Assembly (NCBI GenBank): GCA_947568835.1 | Contig: OX387603.1 | Span: forward strand, 27,180,651-27,244,650 | Direction: 5' to 3' | From: Protonemura montana | Lineage: Eukaryota; Arthropoda; Insecta; Plecoptera; Nemouridae | DNA: 64,000 nucleotides | Shown here: positions 1-13,500 of the stretch, one piece after another | How positions within the stretch are numbered: the stretch's first letter is position 1 | Layout: each line of letters begins with the position of its first letter | Translations under genes and position numbers: made by a program | Notes under the pieces: generated by a model | Told to the model about the DNA's origin: nothing | The model's database searches: none | The model's input: only the letters and a program-made list of their open reading frames with translations

Positions 1-753
1 ACTTTTCATCACAGGGCAACGTTGAGTCTCACTTATTACGACCACTTTCTTTCCGTCACTTTCCAGCTTCAAAATCCCTTTGGTTTCAAGCATGTCCATT
101 ACCGCACTGATGTGCTTTGCACCGTATGTCGATTCCCAATTGTACTCGTCAAAAGTCACACCAAGACGTTGATAAACTCTTTGCAATTCTTCTGTAGTGT
201 AGTTACGAAAGGTCTCCCACAGTTTTAAGTCTGGTAAACTTCCTTCTTCCAGTTGTTGAAAAACTTCACGCGCTTTTACGGCAATCGTCGGATTTGTTTC
301 GGCTTCCTTGTTGGCTAGTACATATGCATTACACAATAATTGTATTGGGTTACTTTTAATCATCTCTTCGGTGTATCCCGACATGTCAACTCCTACTTTC
401 AGCAAACCGAACTGAGTGCCCCAGTCTCCGAGATAATTGATTCGCACCACGTTATTTGACAGGTGTTCATTGAGGTTGGCTAAAAAGTTTCCTATAATTG
501 TTGACCGCAAGTGGCCCACATGAAATGGTTTTGCTATATTTGGTGAACTGAATTCAAAAACAATTTTGGATGGGAAGCCTTCATTAACGTTCACATTTTG
601 GCCACGACATGCAGATGTTTCTTCCATCAAAACGTTGTCTTTTAATTTAACCGATCCTTCCGAGGAATTTTCTTGCAGATCCAATCTTAATGGACCTACA
701 TTCAGGTGTTGCACATTAGTCATGACATTTCTGGATTTTTGTAGCTGAATGGT
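1..753 (-). CDS. RARS2: Mitochondrial arginyl-tRNA synthetase, 5' part (partial, runs off left edge)
   Basis: Class I aminoacyl-tRNA synthetase that charges mitochondrial tRNA-Arg. The minus-strand frame is open from 753 to the window edge. It contains IVFEFSSPNIAKPFHVGHLR followed by STIIGNF, which is the arginyl-type HIGH signature (HVGH), then INYLGDWGTQFGLL, both diagnostic of ArgRS. Later residues (ELQRVYQRLGVTFDEYNWES) match the catalytic domain as in RARS2. I recall this as closer to the mitochondrial than the cytosolic enzyme, mainly from the short N-terminal region. The exon seems to begin at a splice acceptor (gttccag, minus strand, just above 753). The in-frame Met at 723 is therefore probably internal, and the first exon(s) should lie between 754 and about 1500, where I could not place them. 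The remaining two thirds of the protein lie left of the window. It is divergent from PICALM, whose start is about 0.8 kb away. Confidence 0.93.
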
Positions 754-1591
754 CTGGAACAAAACTCCCCATTAGTATCATCGAAAGATGGAATGTTAAA
801 AAAAAAAGACGTTCAAAAGATAATAAAAATAGTATGTACCGTAGCTGAAAAGAATCTGACACGAAACATCTTTAACTGCAATAAAATAAGAAACTTTGGG
901 CACAAGTCACAACATAACCCTTGATCTACATGTGTCGTAGATGGGGTGTGTTGCTTTGATTATTGTTCGGTGGGGGGTTTTGTGGTAAAGAGAGGGGTTT
1001 TTGGGGGAAGGTGCTCTGTCAGTGTCAGATTTATATTTGGCAGAAAGAACTATTCGCACGGCTTCGTGCATATTTATTTGGCAAGATTTGTTTTTATAAA
1101 TTGTCAAATGGTATCAAATTTTATGTTAAAGGTTAATAATAATAATATTTATGACGTTTTTGTGATTTTCTTGCAATCTACAGCGGTATGACAAGTCCGT
1201 GCTATTTTGTACGTGACTGTGTTATCTTACACGGCAGTTTGTATTTAGCCGTGCGAATAGGAATTTTCAAAGTCAACTGTATGTTTAAAAATAAACGAAT
1301 ATGTCGAGACTTCAAAAAAAGCTTGCAATTTTGGATGATTCTTTTTTTATTTGTCTTTTTTTGTAAATGTTAGTTATTTCATTTTTTTAATTGATTAAAA
1401 TTAGTTTTAAGATGACTTCACTAGTGTTACTGACGTCACAGCCATCCTGACTTCAGTCTATCGCCATCTTATCATGAAGTAGTGTCGACTGTTCTCTCGA
1501 ACTGTCATTGTAAAGTGGATATCAAGGAGTGATCAAGTGTTGCGTTTTCGGGCGGAATCGGCCCCTGTTAGTGTACAAAGTATTATTTAAG
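754..1591. promoter_or_regulatory. Divergent spacer between RARS2 and PICALM
   Basis: This stretch of about 840 bp lies between two head-to-head genes, so it should hold both promoters, the missing RARS2 first exon and the PICALM 5'UTR. It is A+T-rich with several T-runs. I see no TATA box at a convincing distance from either start. A TGACGTCA palindrome (CRE-like, about 1431-1438) lies about 160 bp upstream of the PICALM ATG. The small open frames here (for example 907-1107 minus, 946-1191 plus) resemble no family. Confidence 0.4.
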
Positions 1592-4500
1592 ATGAGTGTC
1601 AAAATGGCTGGACAGACTATAAGCGACCGTCTATTAGCAGCTAAACACAGCATCGCCGGCCAGGGCCTAGCCAAGTCAGTCTGCAAAGCAACTACAGAGG
1701 AAATGATAGGCCCTAAAAAGAAACACTTAGACTGTAAGTATCAATCAAACAATGCTAACCTTTATCTCATGCAATCAAAAACCTAATGATCCAGATCGAA
1801 TGAACGGGATACTAGTTGAAATGCAGCTAGGCGCACCGAAATCAATGTCCTGTTCCTGGTTTCAATATCCTAGACGTCGGACACTGTCACTAGCCTGCCG
1901 ACTGTCATGCTCGCTGAATTTCTCTACCTCCGCCCTAAAATTTCCCCACAATCTTTTTATTATCCAACCGCCCTTACGGGCAAATGGTGACACATGGTTT
2001 AGGCTCGAGAAGAGATTTAAGACGGATAATATTTGACGTCTGCGAACTAAAATACCAAGTTTGGCAAGCAACTTATCGATCTTTATTATTGACATTCCCC
2101 CGCGATGACGTGACTAGCATATAAATTCGTCGGTATTTAGGTAGTATTGTGTTGGGTCTATAATTAATCACTCATTAGATCACCTCTCATTAAGTCTTAT
2201 GAAAACATGAAATTACTTTCGCCCAGATTCCACTGGCTACCGTTTCCTGTACTTGCTAGTGAGCTAATTTGAATGATAGGACCCATTCACTTTCGCGATT
2301 TTTTATTGTTAATGATATCACATAGTACCGAGTACCTCGCTGATGTAGTTGTGACTAGTGACCTTCTCATCGATCATTTTATTACCAGTGCTAAACGGAG
2401 CAATTGTACCTGTCCCTCGTGTACCTGAACATAAGGGTGCATCGACCCCCTCGCTCCCTTGGTACCTTGGTACTGCGTTCTACACGTGCTATCACGGCAT
2501 GTCCCTGACGTCCACAAAAGCCGGCCTATGTTCACATTTAAAATAAAACCTGGCTTGCTGCATTCCTTGCTGCTGATGGGTTATCACGAGTGTAGTTAGG
2601 TAGGCAGGTAGGGTAGGTAGAAGGACGAAACTAGCTTTACGATCGCAGATAACAAGCTTGGGTGCTCGTACTCACTACACCCAAACGTGATTGTGCAATA
2701 AACGCTTGTCCTTGCGTGAAATGATTTGTGAAAATATCTCCTTGCCATGGCGCGATATGAGACGACCAAAGTTGTGATTGTAAATGTGCCACACGCTTTT
2801 GCTCGACACCCACGCCTAGTTATTTACGATAGCGATGCAGTCCCTCGGAGATATTAAGCTTCAAACAGGGGTTTCGGTTGCTGAGTGATAACGACGCGTT
2901 CATTGATGCGCTGGGGTATGTTTTCGAATGGTGTTCGAGTCTCTGCGGGGACATTACTGCGGGATGGGGTTGTGGGAGAGGGGCAACCTTGACCTGAAAA
3001 GGGAACGTCGTTGTCTGGACCAATCGATGCTGGCCGAGTGCTCGTAGATATGCGACCGTTTGCGCGACATCGGGCGCGTACGAGGATACTTGTCCAGCCT
3101 GTACCACCGCGATGGCTTTCTTTCCAAGCGAGCGTTGGCCCGGTTCACACAATGCCGTTCAATGCGATGCTGGAGCTCCTGCTCATGTGTGTTCACTTCC
3201 CAACAAAAGCGTCGTTGCCTGCCATGCGTCGGCTGGGCATGCCTGGCCCAGGCACGCCGCGAACTCCCGGCTGATTTGGGAGGTCAAAGGACGCTCGTGA
3301 ATTAACTCGTCAACGGCACAATTCGTTGACCGGCTCCAATCAGTGCCTGCCATTTTCGGCCTTCGTGCGACCCGGAGACGCGTATGGACCGCGTTTTCGG
3401 CGGCCAACGAATGATGACCATTTCATCGCACCCTTAGCAGCTTTCTTTGGTCTATGGTAGCTCGCTCTGGTCTATGGTAGCTCGCTCTGGTCTATGGTAG
3501 CTCGCTCTGGTCTTCGGTAGCTCGCTCTGGTCTATGGTAGCTCGCTCTGGTCTATGGTAGCTCGCTCTGGTCTATGGTAGCTCGCTCTGGTCTATGGTAG
3601 CTCGCTCTGGTCTATGGTAGCTCGCTCTGGTCTATGGTAGCTCGTTCTGGTCTATGGTAGCTCGCTCTGGTCTATGGTAGCTCGTTCTGGTCTATGGTAG
3701 CTCGCTCTGGTCTATGGTAGCTCGCTCTGGTCTATGATAGCTCGCTCTGGTCTATGGTAGCTCGCTCTGGTCTATGGTAGCTCGCTCTGGTCTATGGTAG
3801 CTCGCTCTGGTCTATGATAGCTCGCTCTGGTCTATGGTAGCTCGCTCTGGTCTATGGTAGCTCGCTCTGGTCTATGGTAGCTTGTTCTGGTCTATGGTAG
3901 CTCGTTCTGGTCTATGGTAGCTCGCTCTGGTCTATGGTAGCTCGTTCTGGTCTATGGTAGCTCGTTCTGGTCTATGGTAGCTCGCTCTGGTCTATGGTAG
4001 CTCGTTCTGGTCTATGGTAGCTCGCTCTGGTCTATGGTAGCTCGCTTTGGTCTATGGTAGCTCGCTCTGGTCTATGGTAGCTCGCTCTGGTCTATGGTAG
4101 CTCGCTCTGGTCTATGGTAGCTCGCTCTGGTCTATGGTAGCTCGCTCTGGTCTATGGTAGCTCGCTCTGGTCTATGGTAGCTCGCTCTGGTCTATGGTAG
4201 CTCGCTCTGGTCTATGGTAGCTCGCTCTGGTCTATGGTAGCTCGCTCTGGTCTATGGTAGCTCGCTCTGGTCTATGGTAGCTCGCTCTGGTCTATGGTAG
4301 CTCGTTCTGGTCTATGGTAGCTCGCTCTGGTCTATGGTAGCTCGCTCTGGTCTATGGTAGCTCGCTCTGGTCTATGGTAGCTCGCTCTGGTCTATGGTAG
4401 CTCGCTCTGATCTTTGGGTGCACCCTCGGTAGCACCTTTTAGGAGCACCCTTTGCCGTCACGTCCGTCTGGCGAAACAGGCTGGCGAATTCCGCCGCAGC

Positions 4501-7500
4501 CTGCGTCATCAGCGCAACGTCAGAACGTCAACAAACATCGGGCGCCAACGACTGGTGCTCCAAGTTTAGACGTCGGCCTGCTTATTACCCAACGAACTTG
4601 TTTCTGCGTGCAGTGAACGGTTACAATGCATCGCCTGGCCACGTGTTGGTTTACAAGCACGAGACCGTTGTGAGGCTAACAGCTGACAACCACAGGGCTT
4701 TGACACAGAACGTCTGGCAGATTGTTGGAGAGATAGCGGCGCCGCCCACGCAGCCTCGCAGTGCTTATCGGTATCGAAAGAAACGCCCCCCAGGGCGAAG
4801 ACCACGTGACATCGCTCGTTTGTTCGTCGGCTGCTTGGTGCACGTTGTAGCAAGTGAAATGTAACGGCTTTTCTAGCTACATTGCCAACTAGTCGAGAGG
4901 ATGGGGGAACATGTCAACCATTTAAACAAATTCTAGGATGAAAAATACTAAGTTGTGTAGCATGGCTGCTAACGCATTTCCTCCTTAGTTTCTTAAACCC
5001 CTCCCCCCCTCCCCCATTGAATGTTGCTCATAGAATTTGCAGGACAACTTAAATCTCTGAACTAAGAGATTGGCCACATATTTAAACAAATGAGTTGGTG
5101 TTTTTTGAAGCAGAATTACAAAAATGTGTGATAACATCCAAAACCAGCCAAATGGCATTTGCTGAACATCTTCAACATCTCTGAACTCAGATCTCTTATA
5201 TATATGTGTTTTTTTTTTAGTGAATCTTCTTGGTAGTTTTGTTTTTAATTGAGATTTATGAAGATTTTTATCAAAACTTTCATAAAAAATTCACGGCACA
5301 GTGTTAGTTTGAAACTTGCAGATTCTAATTTTTATGGAAAATGAGTGCTGTACAAATTTGACAAAAACATCGGTGAAAGTATGAAGAGAAGCTTGAGGGA
5401 TCCTCTTTTCAAAGAAAAGTACCGAAAGAAGGACAGTAGGGAATACACTCGTCTGCAATGCATCATTACATTTGCTAAGCTCTAGCTTGTAACTTTTCAC
5501 GGTAATCTGAGACTGCTCCATGCAATTACACGAGCGCGTATGTAACTGATGTTGTTTACCACCTGTTACAGACTTGATCCACTGCACCAACGAACCAAAC
5601 GTGTCGATTCCTCAGTTGGCGAACCTGCTGATCGAGCGCTCACAGAACACAAACTGGATCGTAGTTTACAAGTCTCTCATCACAGTCCATCACATGCTTT
5701 GCTATGGCAATGAGGTACGGGCAAACCAACGCTAAATATTATTTTCCTTCCAAAACTTCATATGATGGGCATGAAATTTATCCTCTTTCCACTGTTCAGT
5801 CTTCGGATAAAATGTCATAATGGTCAACCTTGGTGTTCAATCTAGATTTCACTAGGTTCACCAAATAAGAATTTACCTGTAAGTCTGTTATTTAATTAAA
5901 TTGAAAACCCGAAGTATTTTCTGATTGATCAACTCAGTGGCTGAGATTGATATTGTGGCTTTATGTTAGGCTACCTACATTGCCTACACTGTTAGGCTAC
6001 CTACGTTGCCTACACTGTTAGGCTACCTACGTTGCCTACGCTGTTAGGCTACCTACGTTGCCTACACTGTTAGGCTACCTACGTTGCCTACACTGTTAGG
6101 CTACCTACGTTGCCTACACTGTTAGGCTACCTACGTTGCCTACACTGTTAGGCTACCTACGTTGCCTACGCTGTTAGGCTACCTACGTTGCCTACGCTGT
6201 TAGGCTACCTACGTTGCCTACGCTGTTAGGCTACCTACGTTGCCTACGCTGTTAGGCTACCTACGTTGCCTACACTGTTAGGCTACCTACGTTGCCTACG
6301 CTGTTAGGCTACCTACGTTGCCTACGCTGTTAGGCTACCTACGTTGCCTACGCTGTTAGGCTATCTACGTTGCCTACGCTGTTAGGCTACCTACGTTGCC
6401 TACACTGTTAGGCTACCTACGTTGCCTACACTGTTAGGCTACCTACGTTGTCTACACTGTTAGGCTACCTACGTTGCCTACACTGTTAGGCTACCTACGT
6501 TGCGTACACTGTTAGGCTACCTACCTTGCCTACACTGTTAGGCTACCTACATTGCCTACACTGTTAGGCTACCTACGTTGCCTACACTGTTAGGCTACCT
6601 ACGTTGCCTACACTGTTAGGCTACCTTAGGACTCAATAAATGGTCCACTTTAAAAATGTTGCAGAAGAATGAAAAAAAAAAAAAAAAGTGTAGGTTGGAT
6701 TGCCAGTAGTGTTGAAAATGCAGGTGAAGGTACCAAGCATATGCTTGCCTAAATGAAAAACTAGTTTTCTGTTGAGTGGGGTTTTGCCCTAAAAACCTAT
6801 CAAATACACAGTAAACATGAGAATGCTCATAAACATATTGATTTGTTGCGATGGCAGCGAATCTGCATTGTCCTTGTGATGCCATGGTTGCTGTTAAGAC
6901 AATGAAATGTGTCTACTTTTCCCACAGCTCCGAAAGAAACTCCGTTGGTATTTACGAATCCCCATTTGGTGTATTCTCTGACGTGCTGGGTTGAGGTGTA
7001 GTAGCCACCAAATCAATTGAGTCGATCAACTGTTTTGATTGCAAGATAAGGGGAGCAAATCTTTGGTACAAAATTAAGCTGTGTTATGGGAAACCCAACT
7101 TCTTCCTTACTTACCTGCCTTAGATGGAATTTTTATAAAATAAAGATGGTAGAAGAATGTGAGTTCTTCTTGTGGCTCCAAAATCTTATACCAGAGAGTT
7201 GCGATGGAAATGTGTAGAAGTTGCAGTCATGCCAACTCGACATTACCTGGATTCATTCATAGAGCATAAGTAAACTGGTTGATCAGAACAAGATTTAGGT
7301 CCACTAAACACAGATGACTCTCTATGTGCTTATATAACTTTCAGCGCTCTTCTCAATTCTGTCGGCAATCCAATCCGGAGTTCAATATTTTTAGGCTATG
7401 TCAGCAATCTCATCTACAACAACGGGTCTTTTCTTTTCAGCGGTTTACGCAGTATTTAGCGTCAAGCAATAGCACTTTCCAGCTGAGCAATTTCCTGGAC

Positions 7501-10500
7501 AAAAGCGGAGTGCAAGGTACGTCGCCTAACATTACCATCAACATAATAATTACTTACATTAACCTCTTGTGCAATAGAACACTCGGCCTCTCTTTCTCTT
7601 CACCTTCCTCAAGCTGTTGTTCTTGACTCCAGTAACTTTCATTGATCTAACATTAACCAAAGTTCTTGGCAGTCTTTTTTCAAACCACTTTGCTATTTTT
7701 GAATCCATACATTGCTAGTATAACGATATCGTACGTGTTCTTGCCTTACTGTACACATTTTTGAAATCATTTTCTTTTTTCTCCTACTTCAGGTGCCAGA
7801 GTCGGTGAGTAGGATTCAATAATTTCGTACTTTTCACACTTATCGCTACGTTCTTGTTTTTCTGTGTTGCTGGGTTAAACTGCATGACTTCACCTGCCCG
7901 GGGTTCGGTGCTTATCGTTTTCACTTGGTGCCATATGTTCGTCGTTCTGTCTGGAAGACACTGGTTTTGTAACATATTTTCTATCTGTGGGTTTTGACAT
8001 TAAGATATTGAATTACATTTAATTTGATTACGTAGCAAACATGCTACAAGTTGATGCTGATGGAATACAGGAGCTTCTATAGGGAATACCAATGTAAATA
8101 TTTTCAATGAGATCGCTGTAGACAATGCGTTATTGTGTAAATAACACATAATTATTATTGCTTTGCACTCGATTTGAGTGAAGTAATGCGACTAACGTGC
8201 GACTGGTTTTGTAGGGTACGATATGTCGCCGTTTATCCGGCGCTACGCCAAGTACTTGAACGAAAAGGCGCTTTCCTACCGGACGGTAGCGTTCGACTTC
8301 TGCAAAGTGAAGAGAGGGTAAGACTGGTTCCAGCTGCAATCACAAGAATAAACATTATAGCTAACAAAAACTATTTCAACTGGGTTTTGAATGCTTAGTG
8401 AAGAACAACTAAATTTCCCAACGTTTCGTAACTTGTACCTGTTACTTCTTCAAGGGTAAAAGCAGTCCTGGCAATTTTCCGATAACAAAAGAACCACATA
8501 AAATTATAACGATTACCCAGTTCAAGCATCCTAAATGCATTTAAATAAAATAATCAGGGTCAATAACTAAAAAACTAATGCATTTTTTATTTTCTGAAAT
8601 AAAATCCCAAACAAATTTTGTTCAAATTCTATGAGGACATGCTCTGACCATGCTCCGTGACATGTTTTCCCGTAGGAAGGAGGACGGAACCCTCCGCACG
8701 ATGAACGCAGAGCATCTGCTGAAGACGCTGCCCGTGCTTCAAGCGCAGCTGGATTCGCTGCTGGAGTTCGACTGCACCTCCAACGACCTCACCAACGGTG
8801 TCATCAACATGGCCTTCATGCTGCTCTTCCGCGATCTCATCCGGCTCTTTGCCTGCTACAACGACGGCATCATCAACCTGCTGGGTAAACCTCCCTTCCA
8901 ATGCAAGACACGTTTCAAGATCCACTCTGAACAACCCATGCGAATTGCATCCCTGGTCTCTTGCAGAGAAATACTTCGAGATGAACAAAAAGCAGTGCCG
9001 CGACGCTCTGGACTTGTACAAGAAGTTCCTGATCCGCATGGACCGCGTGGGAGACTTCCTGAAGGTGGCCGAGAACGTTGGAATCGACAAGGGCGACATT
9101 CCCGACCTGACAAAAGCCCCCAGCAGCCTCCTGGATGCGTTGGAGCAACACTTGGCTGCCATCGAGGGCAAGAAGGGGTCTGCGGCAAGCACACCGACCC
9201 AGTCGGCCAGGTACGTTGGCGGCGCAGGACGAGCTTCCATAGGTTGTGCGAAATGAATCCTGCTTCAAGTTTTCAAAGCATGGATTACCGAGCTGTGCGA
9301 GACTCTGGTTTTGGTGGATTCGCACAGATGATAATATCGTGCGATGGCTTACCTTGGTATCGGGGTTACCGCTACGACAGTTTATCGCTTTCATTCGATA
9401 ATCGTGAAGCATTAGCTGCTTCCGGATCTACAAGTTAAAAAAAACCCTCTCTTTTTCGGATGCTCTCCTTCGGAGAACTCGAAATTACCCGATATGTTAT
9501 GCGGGTTTTGTTTGCGGGTGCTTGGGCTTTCAGTTTTCTGTCCCATACAGGTTTTTTGCTAACCAATGATTTGTCCCAAGTTCTCGGGTGAGGTAGTTGG
9601 CCGTCCTGATGCTCCAAAACACCACGCATGACGATCTCGTTCCAAATTCTAAAAATTTTTTTGTAGTCGTTGATTTTTTCTTTGCCACGTAAGACTAACA
9701 TTTTTTCTTTTTTTTTTAGCACACTTGTTTTAATGTTGTACCTAGCAGCTTAACAAGAACAATTGACCAAGATTAGCAATCGTATGATCAGCCCAATAGA
9801 ATGTAGTTGGCATCTATGTGCATTGCTTGTATACTTGCTATTATCTGTGAACATGTTGTAGCCTAGACTAGCCGTAGACCAGTAGCAACTGACATGTTTC
9901 AACGTGATCGACGTACTTTAGACGACAGAACAGTTGATATTTAGAAAGTGCAGTGAATCGAAGTAATCGTAGAGGATTGTTCTCGTCAATTACCGTGCAA
10001 GTGCTAACTTAACATTGTGAGAATTCATCCAGTAAACCAGCTTGCAATACAACAAACGAACGCACGCACTCGAAAATGCAACCAGGGTAACGTTTTTGTC
10101 CCCGTCGAGTAGTCGATGTACATGTTTATTTATTGTTTTTTGTTTTTATTTTGTTTTCTCTTTATTTCTCCACCTTGCCCCTCCCACTCGTTCCATTCCC
10201 GCCGACAGCCAGCGCACGGACGTACGTTCCGCGGTGAACGCCTTGTCTTCCACCAGCACTGCGTTCGGAACGGCCGCGTCGAACGCGAGGCTTGAGGCCC
10301 ACGCCAACGGGATCGATGAGAGCTTGAAGCAGCACGTCCTGGCTGAAGAAGAGGCCGCTCTCAACCAATACAAGGTGATTGTATCACATAACGTTAGGAC
10401 AACCTCGAAAAATTGGCGTTTTTTCCATACACATAATTAGTTAGTTAAAAAACGCCAATGTGTTCGAGATCTTATTTCAGAAAATACGTAATACATTATT

Positions 10501-13500
10501 TTTTAAGTTATTGACCCTGATTATTTTATTTAGATGCATTAGGGATGCTTGAACTGGGTGGTTGTTATAATATTATGTGGTTCTTTTGTTATTGGAAAAT
10601 TGTCAGGACTGCTCAAACCTCTGAAGAAGTAACTAGTATATGTTGCCAAAAGTTGGGAAATTTAGTAGCCCTTTACTTAGCATTCAAAACCCAGTTCAAA
10701 TAGTTTTTGTTAAAACTTGTGCTAAGGACAAATCAAGGAGACATGAGTCTAAAAATCACCATAGTACAAGGTGAGCTTCTCTAGTATATCTCAGTCCCAG
10801 ACCAGCGACGATCTGTTCCCGATCTCTCCAGCAGCCAAACAATCCTTCGTTAGCATCAAGTTGCTCTGTCGCTTTGTCTTCAGGCCAAGGTATCGTCGCC
10901 CACCAACGGGGCGAGCACCAATCCGTTCCTGAGTTCTCCGACGGTGTCTAGCAGTCAACCAATCGTGGACTTGTTCGGCTCTCCGCCCGCTGTCAAGGGC
11001 ACCGCTCAGGTACGCTGCTTTCCGTGCAAGTTATCGTCGATGCCAGTCGAGCGGATGGAGTCGTGAATCGCCGTGTTCTTGTGCAGGCTGTACGAGCCTC
11101 GGACGACTTGCTGCAGCTGAGCGGAAACCCGTTTGCCGACATGTTTGGCTCCGCCCCTGCAGCGGCGCCTCCCACGGATATGTGGGCGTCTAACGGCCCC
11201 GCCCCCAGCGCATTCGTCAGCGACCAGGGATTCGCCTCCGTGTTTGGAGCCAGCGAGCCGACAGGTGAGTTGGCTTCAGATGCTGTTGGGTCCATCTTGA
11301 CTTGGACGATGTTCAGCTTCCTTGTTAATATGCATAGTTTCATCCCATATCCTGAATTTTAACTCCACAACTAATTGGGTGAATGTTGATTAGGTTATAT
11401 TAACACACAACTTTAAATAATATAATTGTATTTTCCACTAAACCCAATTCATAAGCGAAGCTAATTAAAAAAAAAAAATAATTGATACATTTGTAAACCT
11501 TTGACATGCACATGAATGGCAATGGTCAGAAAAAAATTATATTTTTTCCTTCATTTCCATCTTTCTCCGTTCAGACCTGACTTTATTGGTATGTTTGCAC
11601 TCGCTTCGCGTTCCGTTTCGTTGGGGTTGGAGCTGACTGATCTTTAAAGTTACAGTTAAATGATTTTCAACATATCGGCCCATTTTCATCTCGAAAAACT
11701 CGTCTATCTTTTGAACGATATCAAACATCATTTTGTGAACATGCTTTACTATAATCGTGGGTTTTATTGTAATGCCGGGTTTGAATTGAAATTCTCGGCG
11801 ACACCAAAGTCTTGCACAATCTCGCTAACGCTCGCTACCACAACAACGTATTAGTAAAACAACTCGGCTAACCAAGATTAGCCAGAAGCGGAAAAACAAA
11901 AAGGTGGCAGCCAGGGATATACAATTTATTTGGAGTCTACAGAGGTCGTAAAGTGTGAATAAAACGTTGGGCAGGACACCCTTCAAAACCCCTCACAAAT
12001 ACATACGACACCGTTGCCAATTCTAGCTCGGGTGGCCGTCATCTTTATTTCTCACACTAACCCAACTTTATCACTTTCTTGCATTTTGCCCTCCGATCAC
12101 CCCATTTTTTTCTCTTTTTCTCTCTCTCTCTCTGTCTCTCTTTCTCTTTTAAATGCATGTTTTGTGATCAGCGCTGGTCTGTGGGTGATTGCTGAAGGAG
12201 GCGGGTGCCAATGCTTAAGCCTGGTTTACACGGGAGTTTCTGATTGGTTGGTTTCGGAGGAGACTCTTGTCGAAATAAAACATCGCACTAATCGAAAATC
12301 TCTGCGGCAGATATCTGCTGCGGCTCTTGTGCTGTCGTGGTACAGTCGCGTTAGCCTTACCTTGCCACAGCCTGGTGGACTCTGAAATCACTAACTACAT
12401 GTTGCCAACTTTAGAATGCAAAATAAAGCTAGTCTTCACCGGGGAGTTTAAAAATTAACCAGGAAATTATAAAGGAACAGTACATCTTGCATTTTAGTTC
12501 CTTGAGAATTGATCAGTTTATTTACGTGAAACTAAAGCTATTGAAAAATAAGAACTTGAATACAAAACTAAAAGTCCTAATGACTTCTGCTAAATACCTA
12601 CCGTACACTAGCGGATTCTAGCAATGGCTGCCAAAAAGCAGTTTGCAAGCTTGGTTTCCTGCCAAAACCTAATTAAAATTAAAAGTAACCCAATATATAT
12701 TAATTTGAACTTTGGTTGATTAATATTAATTGTTTTTCATTTAATATTTATTTTTACGAAAATTATTAAATGTTTCAACCACAGAAAAACATTTTTCTCT
12801 GCTTTTAAATCGGATAGTTAACAGTAGCATCATGTTGTCATGTTTTCTAGGTTAGTACAAGCACCTCAGATAGTAGCAAACTCAAATTAATTCTAGTGTA
12901 GCAGGTGTTTGTTAAAAATTTTCATTTATACGTGACTAGTTTTCACGTGTGGTAGACTTGCCGAGGCAGAGAGCTGAGAAAAATCCTCCCGTGTAAACCC
13001 GGCTTCAGACGGAGAGTTCTTGGCCGGGGAGCCGTCAGCGTTGAGGCCCTCGGCAAATCCCCCTCGGCAAGCACCGACAAGCCAACCCCATGTTCTGTCT
13101 CTCTCTCGTGCAAGCAGCCGGGACTGGCGTTCCCAACCCGTTCTCCGACAATGCCCCTGGTCCCGACCTTCTAGGAGGGGCGGCATCCCCCCCGCCTCCA
13201 CGTCCACCCGCCCCCTCCGCCCCCGTTCCCAAGAGCGCCTTCGACGACCTCAACGACAGCATCCGCATGGCCTTGGGGGGTTCGCCAGCCAAGGGTGGGG
13301 CTGAGCTGCCCCCCAGTGGGTCCCCTGCCAAACCAGGCATGACAGGTGATCAACCTCTTATAAAGTATACCTTGTCTTGTCTAGCATTGCCTTGGCTTGC
13401 CTTGCCTTGACTTGCCCTACCTTGCCTTGCCTTGCTTTGCCTTACCTTGCCTTGTCATGCCATGCCATGCCTTGCCTTACCATGCCATGCCATGCCATGC

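Noticed and set aside
3449..4410. CRISPR array
   Set aside because: Head-to-tail 20-bp repeats with no unique spacers, in a eukaryotic intron.
8650..9438. 262-codon single ORF
   Set aside because: It reads through PICALM exon 5, an 82-nt intron and exon 6 in a mixed frame; the spliced model agrees with the family and this one does not.
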